Positions 18,376-27,976 of a stretch of 27,976 bases of DNA are shown here, one piece after another. The stretch spans positions 49,830-77,805 of the forward strand of contig QAXH01006390.1 of the NCBI GenBank assembly GCA_004335635.1, read 5' to 3'. Made by a program: the position numbers and the translations under genes. Under the pieces are notes generated by a model. That model was not told the origin of the DNA and ran no database searches. It saw only the letters and a list, made by a program, of their open reading frames with translations. Source of the stretch: Chloromonas sp. AAM2. Its lineage: Eukaryota; Chlorophyta; Chlorophyceae; Chlamydomonadales; Chlamydomonadaceae. Numbering within the stretch: position 1 is the stretch's first letter; each line of letters opens with the position of its first letter.

Positions 18376-19770
18376 TTATTTTATAATCCAACCATAACTA
18401 TGTAAACCTTCCCCAATTAAGTTAACTCCTAAATAACAAATCCAAGTAACAATAAAACCTAAAGAAGCAATAATAGCTGGGTTTTTTCCCGTCCAACCTT
18501 TGTTTAATCTAGTATGTAAATAAATAGCATAAACTAACCAAGTTAAAAAAGCCCAGGTTTCTTTAGGATCCCAACTCCAATAAGAACCCCAAGCTTCATT
18601 AGCCCATACAGCACCAGATAAAATTCCAATAGTCAGAAAAGGAAAACCTATACCTAGAATTCGGTAACTTAAATTATCTAAAGTTAAAGCAATTGATTCA
18701 CGCATATTTTTATTAGATCCGGTTGTTGTGTTAATAGTAGTAGGAAGGTCAGAGTTAGTTGTTTGTTTTTGAAAATTACTTTTTGAAGGCGGTTGTATAG
18801 TAATAATTAAATAAGCAATAGATAATAATGAACCTAAAATTAAAGCAGCATAACTTATGATCATTACTGTTACATGCATCATAAGCCAATTTGACTGTAA
18901 AGCGGGAACTAATGCGGAAGAACCTTGCATTTCTTTAGGTAAAGTAAATGTAGCAAAAGCATTAGTAAATAATGCACTAGGTGTAGTTATAGCCCCAATA
19001 AATTTTCCTACACTTTGATTTGGGGAAGAAAAATCTTTTGATTTTTCTTCTGAGCGTGCAATTAAAACTTCCTGTGAAGTTTCGATAACTGTCGGAAAAA
19101 AACCTAAGGTTTTTTTCCTAAGGGACTTTTGTTTTCCTTCGGAAAACAAAAGCCCGCCACCAACTTTTGTTTGTGAGTTTACCAAGTTTTCAAGGAATAA
19201 ATGAAGAACAGTAAAACTCCAAGATAAAAACATTAAGGATTCATAAAGATTACTTAAAGGAAAATGACCAGATTCTATCCAACGATTACACAATAAAACC
19301 ATTAATAAAATGTTGGATAAAATAATACCTGAACGTCCCATGAATTGTAAACTATTGCTAATATTTAAAGAAAATTTAAAAGATCCTATTTGTGATCTAA
19401 AATTTTTTAAGAACTGCTCTAAATACAATAAAGTTTTTTGGAAAAAGGACGCGTTTGTTTCTGAAGAAATTAATGTAGAACTGTTTGTACTTTCTGTTAA
19501 TAAAGGCATTGTTTGAGCATAACCGCCTTCTGGAATAAAATCTTTAGATTTTATTCCACCTGTATTGTTAATTCCAGTACGAGTGCCCAAGGAATTAACG
19601 GTTTTAGCTGGAAAAATTTCTTTAGAAATTTTATCATCCGCGCTAACTTTTTTAGTTAAATCTTTTTGTGACGAGTTTTTATATAAGTCACGACTTAAAG
19701 GTCCAACCCAATAACAAATCATTGAACAAAATAACACTAAAAAAGTAATATTTGCAAGTTGCGCATTCAT
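18376..19770 (-). CDS. ccsA: Cytochrome c biogenesis protein CcsA (enlarged)
   Basis: CcsA (Ycf5) works with Ccs1 to deliver and attach haem to apocytochromes c on the lumen side of the thylakoid. The haem-handling WWD motif is intact: [15 protein letters not shown], residues 394-408. Conserved His and membrane segments around 146-165, 171-195, 294-325, 366-392 and 408-422 support a full multi-span protein. At 464 residues it is much longer than the roughly 310-350 of typical CcsA. The excess is hydrophilic: residues about 27-115, 200-260 and 328-358. Two of these stretches are dispersed palindromic repeats read in frame, at 19092-19158 (residues about 205-227) and 19532-19557 (about 72-80). 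The ATG is at 19768-19770; stop TAA. It precedes psbZ and psbM on the same strand. Confidence 0.96.
   Translation of the reverse strand: MNAQLANITFLVLFCSMICYWVGPLSRDLYKNSSQKDLTKKVSADDKISKEIFPAKTVNSLGTRTGINNTGGIKSKDFIPEGGYAQTMPLLTESTNSSTLISSETNASFFQKTLLYLEQFLKNFRSQIGSFKFSLNISNSLQFMGRSGIILSNILLMVLLCNRWIESGHFPLSNLYESLMFLSWSFTVLHLFLENLVNSQTKVGGGLLFSEGKQKSLRKKTLGFFPTVIETSQEVLIARSEEKSKDFSSPNQSVGKFIGAITTPSALFTNAFATFTLPKEMQGSSALVPALQSNWLMMHVTVMIISYAALILGSLLSIAYLIITIQPPSKSNFQKQTTNSDLPTTINTTTGSNKNMRESIALTLDNLSYRILGIGFPFLTIGILSGAVWANEAWGSYWSWDPKETWAFLTWLVYAIYLHTRLNKGWTGKNPAIIASLGFIVTWICYLGVNLIGEGLHSYGWIIK
19092..19158. repeat. Two-hairpin dispersed repeat inside ccsA
   Basis: TCGGAAAAAAACC-TAA-GGTTTTTTTCC followed by AAGGGACTTTTG...CAAAAGCCCGCC lies wholly within the ccsA frame, encoding a linker that includes RKKTLGFF. 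The frame is preserved. Confidence 0.85.
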
Positions 19771-20628
19771 TAATATTTTTATGTAATTTATAATGTGTTT
19801 TGTATGTAGTTTTTATTTAAACTTGACGTTCTATAATTTTTTATAATCAATTTTCCCAAGTTAGTTTTTTTTTATAAATACTAAAAAACTGTATATATAT
19901 ATATATTTTTTTTTTAGAGTTTTTCTTTCTATATATTTTATAATTTTATATTATATTTTTTATAATTTTATATATAGTATCTAAAATATAAAATAAAATT
20001 TTTTATTAATAATTATATTCTAATTTTTCGAACTTCTATTTAAAAAATTCTATTGCGTTGAAAAATTCTAGCGGAAAAACCTAAGGTTTTTCCTAAGGGT
20101 CAAATAAGGTTTTTGCTCGCGAATTTCCTCCCCTTTTAGGAAAATTTATGATAACTGTTTACTATAATTGTTTTGTTTTCATTTTTAGAGTATAAAAATC
20201 TTCACAAAAATTTAAATAATTTGTAGTAAACCATTTAATTTTACTTATAAAAAAATCGATTTAACATTTTTTCCGACTTGAATAAATTCAAATAAAACTT
20301 TTAGTTCCTTAAAAGTTTATCCTAATAAAAATTTTTTTATCCGGGCGGTAATATCTCTAATTGACACCGTATGTTGAAAAAAAAAAGTAAAAAAAAAAAA
20401 TATATTTATTTATTTATTCGCCAAATATTTTAAAATATTCTTCGATAGTTAAAACTTTTGATACTGAAGTATTAAATGTACTTCAAGGTAACATTTTTCT
20501 TCGGATAAATAATTGAGAGATCTCCTCCTAACACACGAGAGGAGATCTCTCAATTGAGAAAGAATTTAGATAAAATCAAATTAAAAAATAACCTTTGAGT
20601 TTCTATAAAACGCAGAGGTTATATAGCA
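19771..20628. other. psaB-ccsA spacer
   Basis: No gene is seen. It contains a dispersed repeat at about 20071-20101 and the psaB stem-loop at 20511-20555. Confidence 0.65.
20511..20555. terminator. psaB 3' stem-loop
   Basis: Perfect 17-nt arms (AATTGAGAGATCTCCTC and its complement) with an 11-nt loop, about 75 nt past the psaB stop on the minus strand. Confidence 0.8.
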
Positions 20629-22836
20629 TTAACCGAAACGTCCTGAAGTTGATGCAATTAAGAAAGCCGCGTAAGTAAAGATGTAACCCACAGAGAAGTG
20701 AGCTAAACCTACTAAACGAGCTTGAACAATTGATAAAGCTACTGGTTTGTCTTTCCAGTAAACTAAGTTAGCTAAAGGAGTTTTTTCGTGAGCCCAAACA
20801 AGAGTTTCAATTAACTCTTGCCAGTAACCACGCCAAGAAATAAGGAACATGAAACCAGTTGCATAAATTAAGTGTCCGAAAAGGAAAGTCCAAGCCCAAA
20901 CTGAAAGACTGTTCATACCAAATGGGTTGTAACCATTAATTAATTGTGATGAGTTTAACCATAAGTAGTCACGTAACCAACCCATTAAGTAAGTAGAAGA
21001 TTCATCGAATTGTGCTACGTTACCTTGCCATAAAGCTAAGTGTTTCCAGTGCCAGTAGAAAGTAACCCAACCAATAGTGTTTAACATCCAGAAGACAGCA
21101 AGATAGAAAGCGTCATAAGCAGAAATATCACAAGTACCACCACGACCTGGACCGTCACAAGGGAAACTGTAACCAAAATCTTTTTTATCAGGCATTAATT
21201 TAGAACCACGTGCATCTAAAGCACCTTTAACTAAAATAAGTGTTGTAGTGTGAAGACCTAAAGCAATAGCATGGTGTACTAAGAAGTCACCAGGTCCAAT
21301 AGTTAAGAATAAAGAGTTTTGGTTGTTGTTAATAGCTTCTAACCAACCTGGAAGCCATAAACTTTGACCAGCTGAGTAAGCTGAACTAGAAGAAGAAGCT
21401 AATAATAAGTCAAATCCATATAAAGATTTACCTTGTGCAGCTTGAATCCATTGTGCGAAAACTGGTTCAATTAAGATTTGTTTTTCTGGAGTACCAAAAG
21501 CTTGAACTACGTCATTGTGAACGTATAAACCTAAAGTGTGGAAACCTAAGAATAATGATACCCAACTTAAGTGTGAAATAATTGCTTCTTTATGATCTAA
21601 AGTACGTGCTAAAACGTTACCTTTGTTTTGTTCAGGATCATAATCACGAATAAAGAAAATTGCACCGTGAGCAAATGCACCACACATAATGAAACCAGCA
21701 ATATATTGGTGGTGTGTGTAAAGAGATGCTTGTGTTGTAAAATCAACCGCTAAATATGCGTAAGGAGGTAATGAGTACATGTGTTGAGCTACTAATGATG
21801 TAATAGTACCTACTGAAGCTAAAGCTAAACCTAATTGGAAATGTAATGAGTTATTTACTGTATGGAATAAACCTTTGTGACCAGTACCTAAACCACCTGC
21901 TGGAGGTGTGTGAGCTTCTAAAATAGCTTCTAAACGGTGTCCAATACCGAAGTTAGTACGGTACATGTGACCTGCTACGATGAATAGAACTGCAATAGCT
22001 AAATGGTGATGAGCCATATCTGTTAACCATAAACTTTGAGTTTGTGGATGGAAACCACCTAAGAAAGTTAAAATTGCTGTACCTGATCCATCTGCAGTAC
22101 CGAAAGCATGTGAAGCAGTGTCTGGGTTTTGTGCATAAGCTGCCCAGTTACCTGACCAGAATGGAGCTAAACCTTGAGGGTGAGGTAATACTGATAAGAA
22201 GTTATCCCAACCTACGTGTTGTCCACGTGATTCTGGAATAGCTACGTGAACTAAATGTCCTGTCCATGCTAAAGAACTTACACCAAATAAACCAGATAAG
22301 TGGTGGTTTAAACGTGATTCAGCATCTTTAAACCATGATAATGATGGTTGGAAGTTTGGTTGTAAGTGAAGCCATCCAGCAAATAAGAACACTGCTGAAA
22401 TTAAAGCTAAGAATACTGAACCAACATATAATTCTTGGTTAGAACGTAAACCAATTGTGTACCACCATTGGTATACACCTGATGTTGCGATGTTTACTGG
22501 ACCTGAAGCACCACCACGTGTGAATGCTTCAACTGCTGGTTGACCAAAATGTGGATCCCAAATAGCATGTGCAATAGGACGTACGTGAATTGGATCAGTT
22601 ACCCATTGTTCGAAATTACCTTGCCAAGCTACGTGGAATAAATTACCTGATGTCCATAGGAAAATAACAGCTAATTGACCAAAATGAGAAGCGAAAATCT
22701 TTTGATATAGATTTTCTTCTGTCATACCATCATGACTTTCAAAATCGTGTGCTGTAGCAAGTCCATACCAAATACGACGAGTACTTGGATCTTGTGCTAA
22801 CCCTTGGCTAAATTTCGGAAACAGCTTTGTTGCCAT
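20629..22836 (-). CDS. psaB: Photosystem I P700 apoprotein A2
   Basis: PsaB pairs with PsaA to form the photosystem I reaction centre. The 735 residues are the full family length. The start [20 protein letters not shown], the [28 protein letters not shown] segment (in part), the Fx-cluster motif [12 protein letters not shown], and the [18 protein letters not shown]-terminal helix are all present, and no intron interrupts the gene. The ATG at 22834-22836 is preceded by AGGAG at a 6-nt spacing and, just upstream, by a small perfect hairpin, so initiation may be regulated. In land plants psaA and psaB are adjacent; here they lie almost 9 kb apart, as expected for Chlorophyceae. Stop TAA. Confidence 0.98.
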   Translation of the reverse strand: MATKLFPKFSQGLAQDPSTRRIWYGLATAHDFESHDGMTEENLYQKIFASHFGQLAVIFLWTSGNLFHVAWQGNFEQWVTDPIHVRPIAHAIWDPHFGQPAVEAFTRGGASGPVNIATSGVYQWWYTIGLRSNQELYVGSVFLALISAVFLFAGWLHLQPNFQPSLSWFKDAESRLNHHLSGLFGVSSLAWTGHLVHVAIPESRGQHVGWDNFLSVLPHPQGLAPFWSGNWAAYAQNPDTASHAFGTADGSGTAILTFLGGFHPQTQSLWLTDMAHHHLAIAVLFIVAGHMYRTNFGIGHRLEAILEAHTPPAGGLGTGHKGLFHTVNNSLHFQLGLALASVGTITSLVAQHMYSLPPYAYLAVDFTTQASLYTHHQYIAGFIMCGAFAHGAIFFIRDYDPEQNKGNVLARTLDHKEAIISHLSWVSLFLGFHTLGLYVHNDVVQAFGTPEKQILIEPVFAQWIQAAQGKSLYGFDLLLASSSSSAYSAGQSLWLPGWLEAINNNQNSLFLTIGPGDFLVHHAIALGLHTTTLILVKGALDARGSKLMPDKKDFGYSFPCDGPGRGGTCDISAYDAFYLAVFWMLNTIGWVTFYWHWKHLALWQGNVAQFDESSTYLMGWLRDYLWLNSSQLINGYNPFGMNSLSVWAWTFLFGHLIYATGFMFLISWRGYWQELIETLVWAHEKTPLANLVYWKDKPVALSIVQARLVGLAHFSVGYIFTYAAFLIASTSGRFG

Positions 22837-22842
22837 ATCTTA

Positions 22843-22863
22843 CTCCTACGGTCTCGTAAGACC
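22843..22863 (-). promoter_or_regulatory. psaB Shine-Dalgarno with adjacent hairpin
   Basis: The minus strand reads GGTCT-TACG-AGACC (22863-22850), a few bases, then AGGAG (22847-22843), six bases and ATG. The 5-bp stem ends two bases from the ribosome binding site and could affect its access. Confidence 0.6.
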
Positions 22864-23133
22864 ACTTTTTTCTCTGCAAATAACACTTTGCTTTTTTTAC
22901 AAAAAAATTATTAAAAAAATATATTTTACCCGGAAAAAACTCAAGTTTTTTCCTTATAGTCCCCTCAAGGACCCGCTAATATTTTTTTATCCCCTTGAAC
23001 CTAATTTTTTCCTTTTTGTTTTTTTAGTACTCACTTAGAAAGTTTTTATTTTTGAATTTCGTTGTTTCGTCTTAAACTAAACATTTTAAAAACTTTCTTA
23101 AATAGGTTCTTACTATATTAAGGGTGATTGCTT

Positions 23134-23163
23134 AACAAAGCGAATGCTACGCATTCGCTTTTT
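23134..23163. terminator. Stem-loop with T tract
   Basis: AAAGCGAATGC-TAC-GCATTCGCTTT followed by T residues on the plus strand. It lies in the psaB leader region; on the minus strand it is preceded by the matching A run, so its direction is unclear. Confidence 0.55.
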
Positions 23164-23578
23164 TATTAAAAATATATTTAAGACAAAAACATCTTTTTTA
23201 TATTGATTTTACAAATTTTTCTTGTTGTTTTTTAACATTCAAATTTCAAATATTGATTTATATATATATATATATATCAATATTTGTTTTTATGTGAATA
23301 TTGAAACATAAAATTTTTATCCCGGATTTTCTTCAAAAATCCTAAGCGTTTCAAAGAAACGCGCTAAAAATAATCTTTAAATAAAACTAACTATACTAAT
23401 CCAAATTTTTGTTTATTTGTTTATTTGTTTAATTACTATTATATAATAACAAACAAAAAATATTTTTTTGTATTTACAAATTTTTTATTTAGTTTCTCAA
23501 ATTTTATAATTTTTTTTTTTTCAGGTAACTCTAAAACATATGTTTTATTTTTTATTTTTGGTTTAAGGTTTTTAGTTA

Positions 23579-23635
23579 TAAGAGGGGGTTTTTAAGTAAA
23601 AAGTTAAGTTGTTTTTACTTAAAAACCCCCTCTTA
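23579..23635. terminator. 24-bp perfect stem-loop downstream of rps11
   Basis: Arms 23579-23602 and 23612-23635, containing GAGGGGGTTTTTAAG and its complement, with a 9-nt loop. It is about 640 nt past the rps11 stop and is one of the strongest stem-loops of the window, so the rps11 transcript may extend this far. Confidence 0.7.
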
Positions 23636-24272
23636 AGGTTTTAAATCTTTGGAATTTATGGGATAAATTCCAATTTAGACTCAAAACAAATTACCAAACA
23701 TTGCATTGTTCTCACATTCTTTCTCTAAATTTAATTTTTATTTTTAGTTTATCTCTCCACGTTTCAAAGAAACGTGAAGATTAGATAATATTGATCTCTG
23801 CTTTAGACAGTGGTAAATGTTATGTATATAATAAGAAACATTATAAAAATAAACATTTACCTGCTGTTTTAAGAGATTTTTAACTTATAACTTTATTTAT
23901 AAAATAATTTTAATAAAATCTTATTAACAATTATACAGTTTTTAATTAAAAATTTTTAAAATTTTATTTTTTTTTATTTATTTTGGACTGGTCCTCTTTT
24001 TGAACCCAGAGTTATGTATCTTTTACAAAAAAAAATTTTTTTTTTACGTGTATCTTAACAAATCTTTTATTATTAAAATACACGACTTGGGGGAATTGAC
24101 CAAATATATAAATTAAACAAAGATTTATAAAATAAATAAAACGTAAATTTATGAAAATCTCATACCCGTGTAAACTACATGTTGTTCAATACTTTCGTCT
24201 CTATTAGGCGACTTGTGATGGTCATATAATGTATTGTAACCTAGGTTCTCAAGTCAAAAATTATATTGTGTT

Positions 24273-24665
24273 TTAAACACTACGACGTTTTGGAGGTCTA
24301 CATCCGTTATGAGGGATTCCTGTTTTTTCACGAATTACATTAACTTTAATGTCTGCTTTAAAGATTTCACGAATAGCACTTTCACGTCCTTGACCAGGTC
24401 CATTTACTAATACTTTAGCTTCTCGCATTAAAAAATCACGTGATCTTTTAGCTGCTGTTTCTGCAGCTTTTTTTGCCGCAAATCCTGTTGATTTACGTTT
24501 TCCTTTAAATCCACAAGCACCAGATGAACTCCAACATAAAACTTCTCCTCTAATATTTGTAATTGTTACAATAGTATTATGATATCCAGCTTGGATATGA
24601 ACAATTCCTCTGTAAACACGTTTTTTTGTTTTAGGTGATGTTAGTTTTCTTGTTTGTCTAGCCAT
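24273..24665 (-). CDS. rps11: Plastid 30S ribosomal protein S11
   Basis: S11 sits on the platform of the small subunit near the mRNA exit site. The 130 residues match the family length. The diagnostic blocks are present: [41 protein letters not shown] (in part), [13 protein letters not shown], and the C-terminal [16 protein letters not shown]. The ATG is at 24663-24665; a short hairpin (TTTATCAG/CTGATAAA, about 24689-24716) lies in its leader and there is no Shine-Dalgarno sequence. Stop TAA. The usual bacterial neighbour rpoA does not follow it. Confidence 0.97.
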   Translation of the reverse strand: MARQTRKLTSPKTKKRVYRGIVHIQAGYHNTIVTITNIRGEVLCWSSSGACGFKGKRKSTGFAAKKAAETAAKRSRDFLMREAKVLVNGPGQGRESAIREIFKADIKVNVIREKTGIPHNGCRPPKRRSV

Positions 24666-25168
24666 AATTATTTTTGTTTTTCAATTTTATTTATCAGCTG
24701 ATCTTCCCTGATAAATTTTTTTACATAGTAAAGAGTTAATAGAGTATGTTACAGTATTTTACAACTTTAATATTGTCATTTTGTTTATTCTTAACTAATT
24801 AAATATAACAATAAAAATACTTAATTATAAAATAATAATTATAATAATAGTTCTATAACATATCTCTATTTCTTACATATAAGTAAAAATTGTATATTCA
24901 GTTTATAATAATAGACATTATAAATATTATGTCTACAGCTTGTCTATGAGCTAACTTCAATTTTAAAAATAAAAATTTTTTATATTAAGTTTTTAAATTT
25001 TTTACTAAAAAAATTTTTTTTTTTCATGTAAATATACTTTTTTTTACTTATATTCTATAATCGTCAATGCTTAAAAAGATTCATACCCGTCAAAGACGGA
25101 CCCTAAGGGCGAAAATTAATTATTTATTTAATAATAATTTTTATTATATCATTTTTTTTTTTTATTTT
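24666..25168. other. trnY-rps11 spacer
   Basis: AT-rich, no supported gene. It holds the leader hairpin of rps11 and a short mixed-composition patch at about 25060-25120 that I cannot assign. Confidence 0.6.
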
Positions 25169-25250
25169 GGGTCGAGCAGGATTCGAACCAGCGTAGGCAT
25201 ACGCCAACGGATTTACAATCCGTCCCCTTTAACCACTCGGGCACCGACCC
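25169..25250 (-). tRNA. trnY(gua): tRNA-Tyr (anticodon GUA)
   Basis: The minus strand gives an 82-nt tRNA. The acceptor GGGTCGG pairs with the 3' strand CGACCC region, the D arm follows as GCCCGAGTGGTTAAAGGG, and the anticodon stem-loop is ACGGATTGTAAATCCGT with GTA in place. A long variable arm (GGCGTATGCCTACGC) marks the class II bacterial-type tRNA-Tyr. The T arm is GCTGGTTCGAATCCTGC. CCA is not encoded. Confidence 0.95.
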
Positions 25251-25373
25251 TCTTTTTATTAACTTATATTCAAGTTATCATGTAACTTTTTCAAAGTAAA
25301 GAATTACATTTTATTGATGAAAAATTCACAATGATAAAAAAAAAAATTTTTTTTTTAATAATCCGAATTTTTC

Positions 25374-25444
25374 TGGGGCGGGAGGATTCGAACCTCCGAA
25401 TGGCGGATCCAAAAACCGCTGCCTTACCCCTTGGCTACGCCCCA
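25374..25444 (-). tRNA. trnQ(uug): tRNA-Gln (anticodon UUG)
   Basis: The minus strand gives a 71-nt tRNA starting TGGGGCGTAGCCAAGGGG. The acceptor TGGGGCG pairs with CGCCCCA, and the T arm is GGAGGTTCGAATCCTCC. The anticodon loop TTTTGGA reads TTG. The anticodon stem has one T-T mismatch at its inner pair. It lies 123 nt upstream of trnY on the same strand. Confidence 0.92.
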
Positions 25445-25908
25445 TTTAGTTTATTTTTAACTTTTCAAAATATTAAATTTATTTTTAATTAATTTTTTAA
25501 TTACGCTCTTTGCATATGAATATTATATATATTGTGTTTTTATTTGTCAATACAATTTAATTAAATTGTAGGTAAGGTATTTAAAAATTAAGACATAAAA
25601 AAAAATTATTTTCTTATTAACGGTTTTAGTTTTTTAAAAGTTACTCCATCAGAATTAAAAAAATTTTAATTTAATTTTAAATATATTTTTCATGGGGTAC
25701 TAAGTCGATAAACTTAGTACCCCATGTTTTTTTGTTTTTATTGAATACACAAAAATCTTTAAAAAGATTTTTGTGTAAGCGTGTGCATGCTTTATCAAGT
25801 ATCTTAAAAAATAAAAGATTTTTTAAGATATATGAGCATTTACACGTTAATAAATCAATGATTTATTAACGATGAAAATCTCATACTATTGCACCTGTTT
25901 TAAAATTT
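25445..25908. other. atpF-trnQ spacer with a series of hairpins
   Basis: No gene is seen. Four hairpins follow one another downstream of atpF: 25691-25726 (15-bp arms, CATGGGGTACTAAGT), 25747-25776 (14 bp), about 25802-25828, and 25845-25871 (13 bp). The first is the strongest and has a T run on its plus-strand side. Confidence 0.65.
25691..25726. terminator. Stem-loop downstream of atpF
   Basis: Perfect 15-nt arms CATGGGGTACTAAGT and complement around the 6-nt loop CGATAA; about 180 nt past the atpF stop on the minus strand, before trnQ. Confidence 0.7.
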
Positions 25909-26433
25909 TTAAGAGATAGATTTTGGTTTAAATTCTGTGAATTTTGAAACATAGAAGTTATTCACGATAACATGGTATGTAGAGTCTAAACCAGTGTTTA
26001 GACGCTCACGTACACGAGTCATAATACGAGACACTACATAAACATAAGCTTCTTTGAAAGCTTTTTGTTGGTAAAATTGTACTGTTTCGTTTTTAAAATC
26101 TTCTAAACCTGCTAATCTAATTTCATGTTGACTTACAACTGTTTGAATTTCATTGCTAGCACGAGAAACACCTTCTTCACGAATTTCTTGTGCTCTTTTT
26201 TTTGATGATTCTAATTGGGCTTTTGCAGTTTCTAATTTTTGTTGAGCTTCAATTGCTCTTTGATTAGCTTCTTCTAAATTAGAAATAATTGTTTTTTTAC
26301 GATCTTCTAATAGAGCGTTTAAATTATTACCAACAAATGAAACTACAATAGCGATAACAGCTGCTAAATTAATAAGATTAGTTTCAAAAATGTTAGTATT
26401 AATCCCAAAACCACCATGACCTAAAGGAAGCAT
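25909..26433 (-). CDS. atpF: ATP synthase CFo subunit I (b)
   Basis: This subunit forms the peripheral stalk of the chloroplast ATP synthase. The 174 residues match the usual length of about 180. An N-terminal membrane anchor (about residues 20-40, NLINLAAVIAIVVSFVGNNL) is followed by a long charged helix containing LLEDRKKTIISNLEEANQRA and many Glu/Ala/Lys heptads, typical of subunit b. There is no atpF intron, unlike land plants. The ATG is at 26431-26433; the stop is TAA. It lies downstream of atpH on the same strand, as in other plastid atp clusters, with an 800-nt spacer. Confidence 0.96.
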   Translation of the reverse strand: MLPLGHGGFGINTNIFETNLINLAAVIAIVVSFVGNNLNALLEDRKKTIISNLEEANQRAIEAQQKLETAKAQLESSKKRAQEIREEGVSRASNEIQTVVSQHEIRLAGLEDFKNETVQFYQQKAFKEAYVYVVSRIMTRVRERLNTGLDSTYHVIVNNFYVSKFTEFKPKSIS

Positions 26434-27233
26434 AAATTTACTATGTTTTATTTTTAATGTGAAAAGTTTTATATTGAAAACTTTTGTTTGTTGTTTTAAC
26501 TTTGCTGTAGTATAGTTAAGTTAAATTTTGATTTAATGATAATTAAGAATTCACTTTATTAAGATTAAAGTATTCGACTTAATTTTATTTTTTAAGTCTT
26601 TATAGTTTTTTTAATAGCAAGAGCTAAAAAACAAATAACTTTTTTATTATTTATCTTAATTGATAAATAATTATCAATTCTACTTTTCACATTTTGAACC
26701 TCAAATCTTTATAAAAAGTTAATTTTAATTTAAATATGTGTATAAAATCAACTTTTTGCACCTTACGTTCAAATAGTTTTTTTACTTTTTATAAAGGTTA
26801 ACAAGACATTAATTATTTTAATTGTAAATGCTTTTCCGCCTGAGGCGGACCTTTCGGATTTTTTTATTTTTTACAAATAGTATGCGCTTACAAAAAACAT
26901 AATCATAATTGATTACTTTGATATATATTATGTCTAAGATTTTAATTCTTAATTAAAATCTAAATTAAGTTAAGTTTATGTATTTATATAAACATCTTGT
27001 GTCAAAAAAAAGTTGGGCAAAAAAATCTTCGGTTTTTTTGACCCTTAGGAAAAAACCAAAGGTTTTTTCCAACAAATAAATTTAAATTGATTTTTTTATA
27101 ACAATCAATTTCTGTTTGAAAAAGTTTAGATATATATATATCTAAACATATAGAGAATATTTACGAAATTACATTATCGTAAATATTCTCTATATGATAT
27201 GCTATTTAGAAACTATTTATAAATAGTTTTTAA
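26434..27233. other. atpH-atpF spacer
   Basis: No gene is seen. It holds a CCGCCTGAGGCGG hairpin at about 26836-26848, a two-hairpin dispersed repeat at 27012-27073, a TTTAGATATAT palindrome at about 27124-27147 and the atpH stem-loop. Confidence 0.65.
27147..27196. terminator. atpH 3' stem-loop
   Basis: Perfect 20-nt arms (27147-27166 and 27177-27196) with a 10-nt loop, about 38 nt past the atpH stop on the minus strand. Confidence 0.8.
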
Positions 27234-27578
<345 letters not shown>

Positions 27579-27612
27579 TTACAGTACGTAAACAATAAAA
27601 TTAAATTAAAAG

Positions 27613-27648
27613 TAGGTAAATAGTTAAAGATTCCATAAAAGCAAATAG
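27613..27648 (-). pseudogene. atpH: Short degenerate copy of an atpH segment
   Basis: The plus strand contains GTAAATAGTTAAAGATTCCAT, 21 nt identical to positions inside atpH (about 27285-27305), and the flanking bases are partly similar. On the minus strand it reads [10 protein letters not shown], as in the proton-binding helix of subunit c, with two silent changes in the FAF codons. No other part of atpH is found beside it. Confidence 0.6.
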
Positions 27649-27756
27649 AAAAAAGTTTCTTATAAAAGAAAAAGGTTAATTATTAATTACAAAAATAATT
27701 TTTTAATAAAAATTATTTTTTTGGCATAATTTTTTTTTCCACCTTTTTCCGCCCTC

Positions 27757-27911
27757 TATCTTTACCTCTTACCTCTTACCTCTATCTTTATCTTTATCTT
27801 TATCTTTACCTTTATCTTTACCTCTTACCTTTATCTTTATCTTTATCTTTATCTTTATCTTTATCTTTATCTTTACCTCTATCTTTACGTCTACCTTTAT
27901 TTTTATCTTTA
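27757..27911. repeat. Hexanucleotide tandem repeat (TCTTTA and variants)
   Basis: About 150 nt of pyrimidine-rich sequence built from TCTTTA units with CTTACC-type variants, ending at the next dispersed repeat. Its origin is probably slippage. Confidence 0.85.
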
Positions 27912-27976
27912 TTAGGAAAAAAACCTTAGGTTTTTTTCCTAAGGGTCTTTTCGCCGAAGGCGAAAAGCCCGCCTTT
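27912..27976. repeat. Two-hairpin dispersed repeat at window end
   Basis: TAGGAAAAAAACC-TTA-GGTTTTTTTCCTA followed by AAGGGTCTTTTCGCC-GAA-GGCGAAAAGCCCGCC. This is the cleanest member of family A and defines its layout. Confidence 0.85.

Larger units (their letters stand above)
22837..24272. other. Long rps11-psaB spacer
   Basis: About 1.4 kb with no supported gene. It includes the psaB leader, a dispersed repeat at 22930-22976, hairpins at 23134-23163 and 23579-23635, and an inverted repeat (GACAGTGGTAAATGTT with AACATTTACCTGCTGT) at about 23808-23872. A short frame of mixed composition at about 24149-24252 downstream of rps11 is not recognised. Confidence 0.6.

Noticed and set aside
19310..19516. 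Plus-strand frame within ccsA
   Set aside because: Antisense shadow of ccsA.
22044..22241. Plus-strand frame within psaB
   Set aside because: Antisense shadow of psaB.
25067..25285. Plus-strand frame of 72 codons
   Set aside because: It runs through the complement of trnY; the tRNA explains the conserved part.

Overview
The window is a stretch of chloroplast genome from a green alga of the class Chlorophyceae, most likely a Chlamydomonadales-type alga (the order is inferred). The evidence is the photosystem I, photosystem II, ATP synthase and plastid ribosomal protein genes, very AT-rich spacers full of small hairpin repeats, and a psaA gene present only as its large last exon (661 codons) preceded by a group II intron domain V. 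That layout is the three-part trans-spliced psaA of Chlorophyceae; exons 1 and 2 are not here. Every gene I can support lies on the minus strand.

Reading in the direction of transcription, from high to low coordinates, the conserved genes are atpH, atpF, trnQ(uug), trnY(gua), rps11, psaB, ccsA, psbZ, psbM, rps14, rps7, atpE, psaA exon 3 and finally rps18. Strong stem-loops follow many of these genes and probably form mRNA 3' ends. psaB and atpH have clear Shine-Dalgarno sequences.

Between psaA exon 3 and rps18 lies an accessory island, about 1.5-9.2 kb. It holds: (1) an unrecognised 737-aa protein whose gene overlaps by 8 nt a gene for a 333-aa HNH endonuclease with two zinc-ribbon-like repeats; (2) a divergent, broken relative of the 737-aa gene at 1.74-2.12 kb; (3) two tandem arrays with the same period of about 78 nt, one downstream of each copy of the 737-family gene; (4) a LAGLIDADG homing endonuclease gene with two N-terminal Myb/SANT-like repeats, the first interrupted by an in-frame TGA exactly where its conserved tryptophan should be; (5) a structurally complete group I intron core (IA-like) joined to a second copy of the last 68-69 codons of psaA, with no upstream psaA exon. 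The two psaA ends differ at 17 of 210 positions but encode the same protein.

Two or more families of short palindromic repeats are scattered through the spacers. Some have entered reading frames, namely ccsA and the end of the LAGLIDADG gene. The best candidates for an undescribed system are the 737-aa/HNH/78-nt-array unit and the Myb-LAGLIDADG endonuclease beside an orphaned intron plus exon.
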